From the NCBI RefSeq assembly GCF_901709675.1, contig NC_051092.1, forward strand, positions 3,228,491 to 3,292,490: a stretch of DNA of 64,000 nucleotides, in the 5' to 3' direction. Positions within the stretch are counted from its first letter, which is position 1; each line of letters begins with the position of its first letter. A model generated the notes under the pieces. That model saw only the letters and a program-made list of their open reading frames with translations. It was not told where the DNA came from and ran no database searches. This document shows, piece after piece, positions 50,500-59,939 of the stretch. The translations under genes and the position numbers were made by a program. Origin of the DNA: Syngnathus acus. Taxonomy: Eukaryota > Chordata > Actinopteri > Syngnathiformes > Syngnathidae.

Positions 50500-53400
50500 A
50501 GCAGCAGGTGGGAAATGACTGCAGTAGCCGGAGGCCATAGCAGGACACAATTTCATCAGAGTTTGCAGCAGAAATTCATTTAAATCTTCTCTCAAGCCTT
50601 TATCATGATATTATAATCATAATAAATGTGTTAAATTATGTACAGCCCTATTATGTATTATGATCTATTTCATCTATATTTTGGCCGGAGAAAAAAAAAT
50701 CGGAACTGACGATTCTAATCTTTTGCACAGGGCATCGTTTTGTTGGATGGGAAGCACAGTGGTATAGCACATTCGCCTCGCAATCCGAGGTTCCGAGTTC
50801 AATTCTCAGCTCCAACTTTCTTGGGAGGAGTTTGCAGGTTTGGGCACCAGGATATAACTAGTATTGTATCTTTGTATGTCATATTTGTTGCTAGGCAACA
50901 TTCGCCATGTTACCTTACCTAATAAATATCTGGATAGCATATACAATAATAAAATGGAATAAAATATAATAATATAATGTAAAATTTTATGGAAACAAAT
51001 GCGCTCATATATAGTTGCATCGAGTGCTGCGGTGTCAATTATAGCAAGAGAACGTCTGCATGCGCTTGCGACACAGTGAGACAATCGCCTCAAAGTCAAA
51101 CATGACTTGCATAAAAAGTAGCGATAACTTCATCAGCTTCTGCAGATATTTCGCAAATAATCATCTGTAATAGAGCTGAGGCTGAGGAAAATGAAAAATA
51201 TATACGATTGTAAATAGTCTTATTTAATGCCGCTTTGACGTGGTTTATAGTGGCTCTCTTCAATAATTCCCCCGTCCTTCGTTTTATTTAATTCAAGGGA
51301 CAAATATTCTTCTTTTACACGACATCACGACTGAAATCTATCAAAGGGGAAAATGAGGTCAGGGCGATTCCAAAATTGATTTGTGGATATGTTAAAGTTA
51401 TCTTAAAAGTATTTTGAGATTAGCCAGTCTGGATTTTTACTTTTCAACACTTTGGGCCAATGCTAATTTCTGCATCTCTTTAGCTTTTAGCTTTGTCACA
51501 ATAGTATTTCCGTTATCGTCTATCCATCACTTGAAAATATCGGATTTTCACTCAGTCTAGCCGGCGAGACATGGGTGGAGAAATTTTTGGATTAGCAAAA
51601 CTAAACATTAAAAACAGGCCGCCTCCTGACACAATATGGGGAATATACACAATTCCCCCAAAAAATTAACTTGGTTGTGTAATTTCACACTCGATGGTCG
51701 GGCACGCACTCCAGGGATCCGCCAATTTTTATACAAGTGATTCAAATGGCAATTTTCCATAACGTGTCCTCTGTGAGCTTTGAGCATCATTTGACAAATA
51801 ATGCATTGTGATTTCCCTCCTCCTTTTCCTCGAAACACTTCTTTCACTCAGGAGTGTATTCACAAGTGTAAACACGATGCACAGTGAAGGCTGAACAACA
51901 GCAAGCAGGTTAAAAATCCAATTCAAGGCGCATACGCCAAGTTCCTCTTGTTATTGTTGTTATCACGCCAATATTTCTCTCACAAATAAGGCCACCAGAG
52001 AAGCATTGTGTCTCAAACGAGCTCAAGCCAGTTAGGTTCAGTCGCAAATAGGACGGTTGCGTAAAGAGAAATCCAGAGCCGAATTCGAATACATTAGTAC
52101 GTGAGAATACATTAGAGGGTTTAAAAGGCAAGAGTTGAGCAATTTATGCATCTGGACTGCAAAAAGCTTCTGTAATGCTCTGTGAGACACCCCCACTCAC
52201 TCCCACTACTCAAAGACTGTCACTGGATTTGGGACATCTGTCAAAAAATATTATTTTTAAAAAATTCAGCCCGTTAATACTGTGTCAACCAATGTATTAT
52301 AAAGAATAAAATGCAAAGTTTTAGAAAAAATAATAAGGTAATTTGAATTAATAACCTTCATAAATATAATTATTATTATCAATTACACTTCAAAATAGTA
52401 TACTAATATTGCTGATTAAATTTGACATATTTAATAAAAACACTTTTTTAAAAATATTATCCATTTATATTTCATTTTCATAATATTATTTAAGCATTTA
52501 AAAAAAAATCTAATGTATCCCTTGAGGACAAATGTTTGCCCTCTCCTGCTCAAATTGCATTCGTGAATGAGAAATATATACAAGTGCCGGATAGACAGCC
52601 CTGCAAACCGGTTTTTGCTCATGACCTTAGAGGAGAGGGAGGAAGTGTCATTATTTGTGCTCGACCGGACAAGTCACGTTAAACACAGCTGTATCACGTG
52701 ACACCACGCAAATGTCGGCTTCTCGTCATCACGGCCTCCAAATCATAAACGTTTGTCATGAGGATGATATCATTTTGGATGGAATTACCGCCCCCCCCAA
52801 AAAAAGGTGCCGAATTTCTCACCGATGTAAGGCAGCAGAATGTAATAAGATCCCCCATAAGCCCCACAAATTGCATGCTGATCTGATGAGATTGAATGTT
52901 GATACAGTGTAAGCCACTGAACACGTTCCATGCCATAGCCAATGTTCATTTTAAATTGCTGCCAAATGTGGGATCTGGATCCAATCGGGAGAAAATTTGA
53001 CTTGTGATCTTGTACACACACTCCAGAGACCCAGCCACTGTGCTTTGGCACATACGGATGAAATGTTTTGGTGCGTTTCAAAATGGTCTTTTATTTTATC
53101 CTGATGAAAGGATCCAAATTCATTTGAACTCATTGAAGCAGGTATCCTAAATGGATATGCCATGGCGGCGCTTTTCTACCTCCATGCCATCTAATGATTT
53201 CAAATATTAAAGATTGTTTTGAAGATTTGCTATGAAAATTTGGATACGAGAGCTCATTCAATGATCATTTCCTTCATCCTCATTTTGAAATGTTGCATAT
53301 TTTTACTGCCGCCTGTAAATCCAATTTACAATTTGAAGATAATAAAAATAAAACACCCACACAGAGACATGAACTCATCGCCGCTCGACAGAACTCCCCA

Positions 53401-56400
53401 AATGCCAAGCAGAAGGCAAGATGGCTGGTTTTCTCGTCCCCTCGTTACTATGGCAGTGATGGCCATTGCGTCATCAGCGAGTTGCTAGGGCCGATTGGGT
53501 ATTGACAGTATCGGCACTCACTGATGCCTGTGCGTTCAATAACCTTGAGGTCCTGACGGCTATTTGTTACCAAGCGCTTAATGTGGCTGCATCTGTGACC
53601 ACAACCGCACACACACACACAAAAACACACACCATAATGTGTGCGGTCAACTGCACACAGAGCAAAATGTCCTTTGGTGTAATAATAAACCTTTGTGTAA
53701 TGGCCATGTTGGGGACTTACAATGATGGCTGCCCCATTACAAACAAGGAGACAATAGGCGATGACAGTGAGAATGATGAAAATGGAGGATGCTGATAACC
53801 AAGTAAGCAATGCGGGTAGAAACAGTTTAGCAATCATTCCAACAAAAGAGAGGAATAAATGTTTGTTGACGATGAGGTGCGGTGGCCATTGGGAATTTCG
53901 GGAAAATATATGAATTGAAGCCATCTTACCTGGATGCGCCGCTGACGTCAACTTCAGGATGCTCGGGGGCGGGGCAACAGAACTGATGCAGCACCGTTTC
54001 GCTTCTGCGAAGCAGAGAGAAAACTTGTTTATCCCGTCTGTTTGTTTTGCCAAGCGCCAAAGAAAATCCAGAAAAGAGACTTTCATTAAACTCCTCGGGA
54101 TTATTTGGCACTGATCCCTTCGTAAATACCCATATGTGGGTCAATTCCAGGCTGAGACTGCTTACAGTGCATCCAGATGTTGATAGCCACGATGCATCCA
54201 TCAGTCACGGCTGTAATTTAGCCGTGTCCCCGAATCAACGTGACAGATGGTCACTTGCAGCTATTTCCCTTCCCATACAAGTTATCACACTTTCATTCAT
54301 ATTTTAGCTACCATGTCTGAGTTACTGACATAGATGACGCAATACACTTGCAAGCATTAAATCTATTGTGAACAGACTTATTAAAATACCTCAAAGATAT
54401 TTTGTCCTAAGATACTTCCCGTTACGTTAGAAAGATCCTCGTAAATACTTTTGATGGATCACCTCGCCGTACGGTAATAGTCCGCTTTTTTTCCCGCGTT
54501 TTCACGTTTGACTGCGCGGCAAAAGCGTCTCCTGACTTGCGCTCGGCATCTTCTACGTGACGCAAAGTCACGGTGACAGGCAGTCAGAATCAACGCCCGG
54601 ACTCACAGTGACAGTCGTAGCTATAAAAAGATTCCTTTTCTGCGCAACTTCCACATGAAGAACGCATGCATCCATTTTCTACTGCGCTTCTTTCTGTTCG
54701 GGGTTGAAACGAGGGCTGACGTTCACTCATTTGGACTTACGGACAATTTGATGTCAAACTCTGGCCCGCGGGCCAAATTTGGCCTGCAGTGTCATTATAT
54801 TTGGCCCGCGAAAACATTGTGTCAGTACTAAAATTGAAAATTGTCTTCACTTTTAAAAAAAATACAGATGTTTCTAGCAATTGTTATTAGCATTCATCTT
54901 TTTAAAAATTGGAACAGTTCTTACTCTCTGATTTCAAAAGTATTTATTCATCAGTTTGTTGTGTAGCCTGTATTTAAAATGAGACGTTCATACATTTATT
55001 TGGGTTGACAGTCATACTAGCCCTCCGAAGGAAACGATGACTACGCTGCGGCCCGCGACAAAAAAAAAACGACAATGCATCGAAGCTAACATGCGTGTTT
55101 TAAGCAGGAGGCCCACAGCTGAGATTCAAACGACGAACCTCGGAAATGTGACGTACATGCTATGCATCGCTTGACCGTTTGCTGCCCATTTCGGTGCTTT
55201 CCCGTAGGAGAAATGAAGCGGAGTTCCTTAATAGATCCCCGACAGAAAAGCCACTGTAAGTAAAAAAGCAAACGTTGCTCATTAGTGAGGGAATGGGCGT
55301 AGAAAAGCGCAGTTTCTGCTCATTTTTTTGTCGCTTTATTTGTGGTCCCGGAGGCCGTCATACACAAGCACGCTTTTCATTCTATGCTTTTGTACAAGGC
55401 ATTCCACCTAATGGCCATCCGCACCCAAGGCGGCGTACAAATAGAGCAGGTGAATATTTTAAGGCTACGTGCCTTTTGCTGTCGGCCGGCGTTGCCATCA
55501 TGCCTACGCGGCCTTGCTCTTTTGTACCGCTACTTCAAGTGCAGTATGTTCCGTCGTCTCCCGCTTTCCGGAAGCCTGGCATGCGACTCGGGCGCTCAGG
55601 ATGGCGCCGGTACATTTTGTGCACCTTCCCAGACACCGCGGGATGTCCCTCAATCCCTTGGCGAAGATTGTTTGTTCGGGATAGATAAAGCGAGTAGACA
55701 GCTCGCCCAAAATGGAGTTTTTTCCCTTTTCCTGCGTGGTCTTCTCCCTGCACCTGAGCTGGTCCGCTCCAAAGTCAGCCCTCGAGCTCCTTCCGAAGGG
55801 GGCTTCCATCAAAGAGCGTTACTGAGCATGCATCTTCTATTTCTCGCTCCCCCTCCTGAGAATGGCTGATTACCGTTCGCTCCACGGGCTAAGTGGGCCA
55901 GATAGAGAAGGCTCAGCTGGAAAGAGCGGGAGAGAATCCTTTCTCTGAACCTCTTCCTTCTCTGCAAAACCTCCAGGGTGCATACACGTGAACCGGCAAC
56001 ACTGGCAACAATGCAAAAATACACAAAACACGCAGCCAAAATAAGATTACGCACCAGCACACGTGTCGTTTGGATGGAGACGCACGGATAGACGTGTGCG
56101 CTGAGTGTGTGAGGCCAACAGGCCCCTTTATTAGGAACACCACATTATCCATCTATCTATCGATCGATCGATCTGTTTAGCTAGCGAGCTAGCTATTTGT
56201 CTACATGTCTGTCCTCCCGTCCATCCATCTATCCACTTGCTTTTTTCAATTTCATTTCAGGTATCATTCAGGCAGTTGGGAAGCCACCATCCTCTGAGAG
56301 CTGAGGATTTGCAGTATATCATTCCATTTTCCGTGGCTCACCAACTAAAGTTGGAGCATTGCAAAATTGATTTTTGGCTCGTTTTGTTGCCACCACCCCC

Positions 56401-58570
56401 ACCTGCAGTTCAATACCACTTTGAGAAGCTTCATGGCCTGCACACCGCTCCAGTACAATTTATTGTTTGTCGAAACAGGATGTGTTCTTGCCTATTCGTG
56501 CAGAGGAAGGCCTGCGACTATCAGCACAGATGAAAAAATAACAACTGATGAACTCCTGGAGAAGTCGTTCGTGCAAAGCAAAGGTTAAGGGTTAATGGGA
56601 ACTCTACAAAAGCTCCATTCAGCGAAGGTTTCAAAGACTTACAATATGAAGCATGACCGATGTCAAGTTGCTGAGCATCGTTATTCTCCACTTGAAACAC
56701 CGAGCAGATTCCCACATTCAAAACCAAAACTAAATAGCGATGACACAAGCAGAAAGTACGACCTAGAGAAATGTAGTTTCAATTGTTAGCCTCTTTGCGT
56801 ATTTAGAAAAATAACAAGTACAGCTAAATCGGGATTTAATTACGCCGAAACCAACAAAGTCTGGATTGAACGTACGGAAAATAGTATCCATTCACTCAAA
56901 ACACACCTTTGAACAGCTGTGGTGTAATTACAGTGAGAGACATGTTGTGCCACGGTTGTCAGAGATATACACACTAGACGAGAGCAGGCTTAACACATGG
57001 CGGCCATGTTAGCAGGGGCAACCATTTCCCAAACTTGAAAACTTTTTATACTGTATGAGGCATTTTAGGTCACAAAAAAGTACTTCAATTTAACAGCCAA
57101 TCGGTTTTGACGGATGACCCCTTCTGACACCTCACGCTCCCTTTTTTTTTTAACACCATTGCAGTCTATGTCAAATATTACTTTTACTAGCATATGCAAC
57201 ATGGTGCTAAAATATAAATGGAGTGCTATCGTGGGCCGGACCTTTGACAAGTTTGATCTAGAAGCTAAAAAAGTGTCTTCCTCTCATTAGACGAAGAAGT
57301 GGTGCACTATGACGCCAGGGGAGGTGGCGTGGTGGGGGTGCACGCGTTCACGTGGTGCACGTGCGTCTCATCTAACAGAAAACATCAGAGGCCCGTCGGA
57401 TGCCCCATGAGACGTGAAAAAGCCGCACATTCATTAACAGCAGGAACAGCAACGTGGACGCATCACATCACTCACCATGCAGGCTGCCCCCCACCCACAC
57501 ACACACACGCTCACACGTAAGCATGCGTCACACACGTATAGTACACACACTCACGCATGCACAAATCGACATATACACTAGGCTGCACACACACATGCAT
57601 GTATCACATGCTCGTGCATGCATTACTGACACACACATTGCACACACAAATGTGCATTAAACACTCATGTATTTATTATAAGCACACACACACGTATGCA
57701 TGCAATACACGTGTATATTACACACGCACACTTGCAGGCCCACAGCTGTTTGTTACGTAATGATCCAGTTTCGCTTTTAAATAATCCACCTCTGTATCTC
57801 TCTCTGCCCCTCACGCACACACACACACACACTGAGCAACGCTCAATGTACGTGCAGGATATTATAATAAATTATAATAATTAAAACAACCTTTTTGGTG
57901 AACTAAAATTATAAAGAAAATGAGAGACTAATGGTACACAGCAATCGAGCGCAGTAGTATTTTTCTAAAGCTTTTCCGGACCATTTTTTGTATGTGTATG
58001 AACTCACTCGGATGTCTTGGCGAGGGCCAGCGAACGACACAGAGTAGTCGGGGTCATCGGAACCAAGGAGCGGCAGCCGGTGCAACTCCCACCGTTTTCC
58101 GGCTCGCTCTCGACCGGCGAATCGGTGGTCAGCTCAGCTGGAACCAGCTGCATGTCCCCCGGGTCCAGAGGCTCCGCGGAAGGAGCCCGGACCACCGCCG
58201 CCCCGTCGACTTGTTGTTCCGGTGCGGCCGTTTGCTCCGGCGCGGGGCTCGCCGCGGAGCTCGTCGTGGAGCTTTTGATCTGGGGGTCCTGAGCGAGGTG
58301 GAGGTGATGGAGGCAGCCCAGGTCGGGGTGAAGCTGATGGTGATGATGGAGGAGGTGGTGCGGGTACGTGGGGTAAGGATGCTGATGCTGCTGCACGCGG
58401 ACATCTCGCAGGTGCCTGTTCTCCCCAATGAGCTCATCCACCCGCCGGTCCAACTCTTCGATGCGGGAGCGCTGCGTCTGGATCAGACTTTGCTGGTTCT
58501 GCACAATTGTGGTGAGCTCCCGCAGGTACAAGATCGCCTGCACCGGATTATCCAGCAGGCTGGAGCTCAT
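37442..58570 (-). CDS. iqsec3: IQ motif and Sec7 domain protein 3 (ARF exchange factor)
   Basis: Guanine-nucleotide exchange factor for ARF GTPases at synapses. Exons on the minus strand: 58570-58008, 54004-53930, 50370-50211 (or 50396-50211), 49534-49133, 48361-47649, 46783-46622, 44557-44435, 41818-41652, 40842-40703, 40606-40475, 40366-40267, 39976-39818, 39709-39617, 38796-38750, 37861-37442. With the 50370 start they sum to 1,151 codons plus TGA, close to mammalian IQSEC3. Order: N-terminal coiled coil ([20 protein letters not shown], strongly IQSEC3-like), IQ motif, linker, Sec7, PH, proline-rich tail ending RSIV. The ATG at 58570 is chosen because homology to IQSEC3 starts there, not at the longer upstream ORF start. 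All junctions agree in phase except that into the third exon, where the natural-looking acceptor does not fit. Confidence 0.9.
39617..40606 (-). CDS. iqsec3: iqsec3 PH-domain exons
   Basis: Exons 40606-40475 ([20 protein letters not shown], then [12 protein letters not shown]), 40366-40267 ([18 protein letters not shown]), 39976-39818 ([20 protein letters not shown]) and 39709-39617 ([15 protein letters not shown]). Together they form the PH domain with its C-terminal helix, which in this family binds membrane phosphoinositides and supports exchange activity. The Tyr-Tyr at the 40267/39976 junction matches the YYPNG point of IQSEC2. Confidence 0.88.
40703..46783 (-). CDS. iqsec3: iqsec3 Sec7-domain exons
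   Basis: Exons 46783-46622 ([20 protein letters not shown], then [11 protein letters not shown]), 44557-44435 ([20 protein letters not shown], then [15 protein letters not shown]), 41818-41652 ([20 protein letters not shown], then [17 protein letters not shown]) and 40842-40703 ([20 protein letters not shown]). The [10 protein letters not shown] motif carries the catalytic glutamate finger that expels GDP from [11 protein letters not shown] is the second signature helix. The domain looks intact and catalytically competent. Confidence 0.93.
43793..43831. repeat. 10-bp minisatellite, about four copies
   Basis: Unit tattagcttg with single-base variants (cattagcttg), in the 2.6-kb iqsec3 intron. 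Confidence 0.85.
47649..48361 (-). CDS. iqsec3: iqsec3 large linker exon between IQ motif and Sec7
   Basis: A 713-nt exon. It opens [15 protein letters not shown], aligned with the SLAESIDDAL segment of IQSEC1/2, and closes [14 protein letters not shown], the start of the Sec7 fold. Between lies low-complexity Ser/Thr/Gly/Pro sequence ([20 protein letters not shown]) and a Gln/Tyr/His tract ([15 protein letters not shown]). Likely disordered and phosphorylated. Confidence 0.88.
48386..49092 (+). mobile_element. degraded tRNA-SINE fragments, same orientation
   Basis: A tRNA-like head at 48386-48450 (ggggagtagcagtaagcacg, then gcctcacaatcagaag), a tail piece at 48847-48885 (gctgctccagctcaccataa), a mid-to-tail piece at 48918-49026 (gtgattggctggc ... 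gtgaccctaatgaggac) and a mid piece at 49061-49092 (gactggcgaccagcccaggg). All resemble one teleost tRNA-derived SINE and all read in the plus direction, suggesting old, disrupted or nested copies inside an iqsec3 intron. Confidence 0.5.
49133..49534 (-). CDS. iqsec3: iqsec3 IQ-motif exon
   Basis: A 402-nt phase-0 exon: [20 protein letters not shown] then [14 protein letters not shown], the single calmodulin-binding IQ motif, followed by a Ser/Pro-rich stretch ([20 protein letters not shown]) and [10 protein letters not shown]. It has no internal Met near its start. Apo-calmodulin binding is the family role. Confidence 0.92.
50211..50396 (-). CDS. iqsec3: iqsec3 exon before the IQ motif; 5' border uncertain
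   Basis: Encodes [20 protein letters not shown], and [14 protein letters not shown], which runs into [10 protein letters not shown] of the next exon as YELSQDLQDKQ does in IQSEC2. The donor at 50210 is good. The obvious acceptor (exon start 50396, after ...ctccacag) is phase 0, whereas the upstream exon ends in phase 2. An inner AG gives a start at 50370 that fits, but has a poor pyrimidine tract. A missed small exon is the other explanation. Confidence 0.7.
50401..50498. repeat. (GT)n microsatellite beside an iqsec3 exon
   Basis: About 98 bp of near-pure GT with a few interruptions, ending 5 bp from the apparent exon border at 50396. On the iqsec3 strand it is a (CA)n tract in the place of the pyrimidine tract. 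Confidence 0.95.
50748..50840 (+). mobile_element. tRNA-derived SINE head
   Basis: Reads ...gggaagcacagtggtatagc, then acattcgcctcgcaatccga, ggttccgagttcaattctc and ...ggaggagtttgcaggtt. The A-box-like and B-box-like motifs (ggttccgagttc) are followed by the usual 'ggagtttgca' SINE body. The rest of the element is lost. It is not a functional tRNA: no acceptor stem pairs. Confidence 0.6.
53930..54004 (-). CDS. iqsec3: iqsec3 exon 2, 75 nt
   Basis: Phase 2 in and out, with a good acceptor (ctctgcttcgcag) and a GTAAGA donor. Encodes [20 protein letters not shown] then SGAS. The frame is the only open one across it and joins exon 1 without a stop. The HQFCCPA core looks IQSEC3-like from memory, but this could not be checked. 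Confidence 0.65.
54005..58007. other. iqsec3: iqsec3 intron 1, 4 kb
   Basis: Contains a hAT-like relic (54750-55062), a short tetranucleotide patch (about 56151-56175, ctat/gatc) and CA-rich sequence near 57490-57830. Overlapping ORFs at 55275-55869 on both strands have no recognisable product. No nested gene seen. Confidence 0.5.
54750..55062. mobile_element. degraded hAT-like element
   Basis: The left side reads tgtcaaactctggcccgcgg then gccaaatttggcc; the right side ends ctgcggcccgcgacaaaa. 'ggcccgcgggccaaa' with a mirrored 'ggcccgcgac' is a common end of vertebrate hAT-derived repeats. About 310 bp, non-coding, ends imprecise. Confidence 0.5.
58008..58570 (-). CDS. iqsec3: iqsec3 first coding exon
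   Basis: The ATG at 58570 starts [20 protein letters not shown], then [20 protein letters not shown], the N-terminal coiled coil that distinguishes IQSEC3 from IQSEC1 and 2. A His-rich tract ([11 protein letters not shown]) and a Pro/Ala/Glu-rich segment follow. The donor GTGAGT is at 58007-58002, phase 2. The upstream in-frame ATG at 58717 adds a stretch without family similarity and is not used. Confidence 0.9.
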
Positions 58571-59939
58571 CCTACACGCGAGGCTCGGACAATGGCCAGA
58601 AAGAGACAGGCAAAAAGGACGCAGAGGAGAGGGAGGATGTTGAGGGACGAGCGCTCCTTGGCGGTGTTGTTGTTTTTTCTTCTTTTGGAAGGATGCAGCG
58701 ATAGTGCTCGCCTCCACTTGTGCTCCCTCCCTCCTGTCTCCCTCTCTTACTGCGCTGAGAGATGCTGAAGAGAGGAACTAGATCCAGCTGTGATCGCAGG
58801 GGGGGGGGGGGGGGGGCAGAAGGGGAGGAGGAGGCACTGATGCGCCATTACGCACAGAAGGCACGATCAAACTTCAGGACAAACGCGCACCCTACAGGCC
58901 TCAAAGCAGAATAAATCGCTTTTGGGTTCACGCATGTAATAAACGGTGCATTGAACCACAGTCAAAATGTAGTCATGAATTAAATAAAAATAAATGATCA
59001 GAACTAATGGAATAAAACGAACAATTAACTATTCAATCTCCATTGATGCAGTCGGTTTGCCTATTCACTCAGTAGGAAGTGGATGGCTTCTTACATTTCC
59101 GTGGGCACATAAACGCCACACACGGAAATACAGGGGGGTCGCGTCCATGTAATGTGTACATTGTGTACACCGAGCGTTTCCACCAAATTGCTATCTTGAA
59201 AGTGTTAATAAGTTAACAAATTCAGTGAAATAAAAAAGTTTAAATTGGAATTTGTATATAATTGTTATGTCCTATTAGTGCCTCTCGAGGTAACTGTCAG
59301 AAACATTTCCGAGGGTACCTGAAGGCAACATGGTGAAGTCATATGACACAAAAACGCACGAGCAAACAGACTGTTGTTATGCTAGCGCCGTTAGCCTAGC
59401 ATTTTTCCAGTCTATCTATATGACCTGGGAGTGTTAATAAAATTGATGGTCAGGTAAGGCGTTTGTTTATAAAAGAGTGCTTTTCAAATTGTTTTATACA
59501 ATGTGACTTTTCGTTACCATCGTTGTGAAGTGCATAGCCTTTGAATCGTCACTAGTGTTTCGAGTAGAATATTCCATTTATCGCGTGTGTATTTTGAATG
59601 CGTTCAATGTGTGCGTGTATTACCTCTTTTTAAAATTTTACTGATGTATACAAAGGGTTGATAAACTGAAATGTTGTCATGGGGCCATCATGATTAGCAG
59701 CAACACATGATCCGGTCATGTGTTGCATGTGTTGCTGCACACATAGTCTGGAAACAAACACATTGCAGCTCAACTTTTGTCAATACTGTCCATCAAATTA
59801 GTTGACTTAAATCTACAAGCTTCACATGAAAGTGAAAATATGTGAAGTGGTCTTAAACCAATTGATTTACTTTCCCGCAGTCCTAACCAGTCAAGAGAAT
59901 TGAGTCATTTGGGTCTTGCTTCACTATTTGTCATAAAGG
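58571..59939. promoter_or_regulatory. shared upstream region of iqsec3 and washc1
   Basis: The start codons of iqsec3 (minus, 58570) and washc1 (plus, 59940) face away from each other across 1,369 bp. The iqsec3 side is GC-rich and CpG-rich and carries an 18-base G run at 58799-58816; the washc1 side is AT-rich. A bidirectional promoter is possible, but no core promoter motif could be assigned. Untranslated exons may be present. Confidence 0.4.

Larger units (their letters stand above)
50397..53929. other. iqsec3: iqsec3 intron of 3.5 kb
   Basis: Contains the GT repeat, a SINE head (50748-50840) and AT-rich sequence. If an exon is missing from the iqsec3 model, it lies here and has a length of 3n+1 when joined to the 50396 start. 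I did not find a convincing one. Confidence 0.5.

Noticed and set aside
50360-50595. ORFs of alternating His-Thr or Val-Cys
   Set aside because: Pure translation of the GT/CA microsatellite.
50748-50820. Possible tRNA gene
   Set aside because: Has box-like motifs, but no pairing acceptor stem and continues into a SINE body; a SINE head.
55275-55869. Overlapping ORFs of up to 175 codons on both strands
   Set aside because: They lie in iqsec3 intron 1, have no domain pattern, mutually overlap in several frames, and reflect GC-rich sequence poor in stops.
57992-58768. 258-codon plus-strand ORF, the longest in the window
   Set aside because: Antisense to the iqsec3 first exon; the minus strand carries the IQSEC3 coiled coil, the plus strand nothing recognisable.
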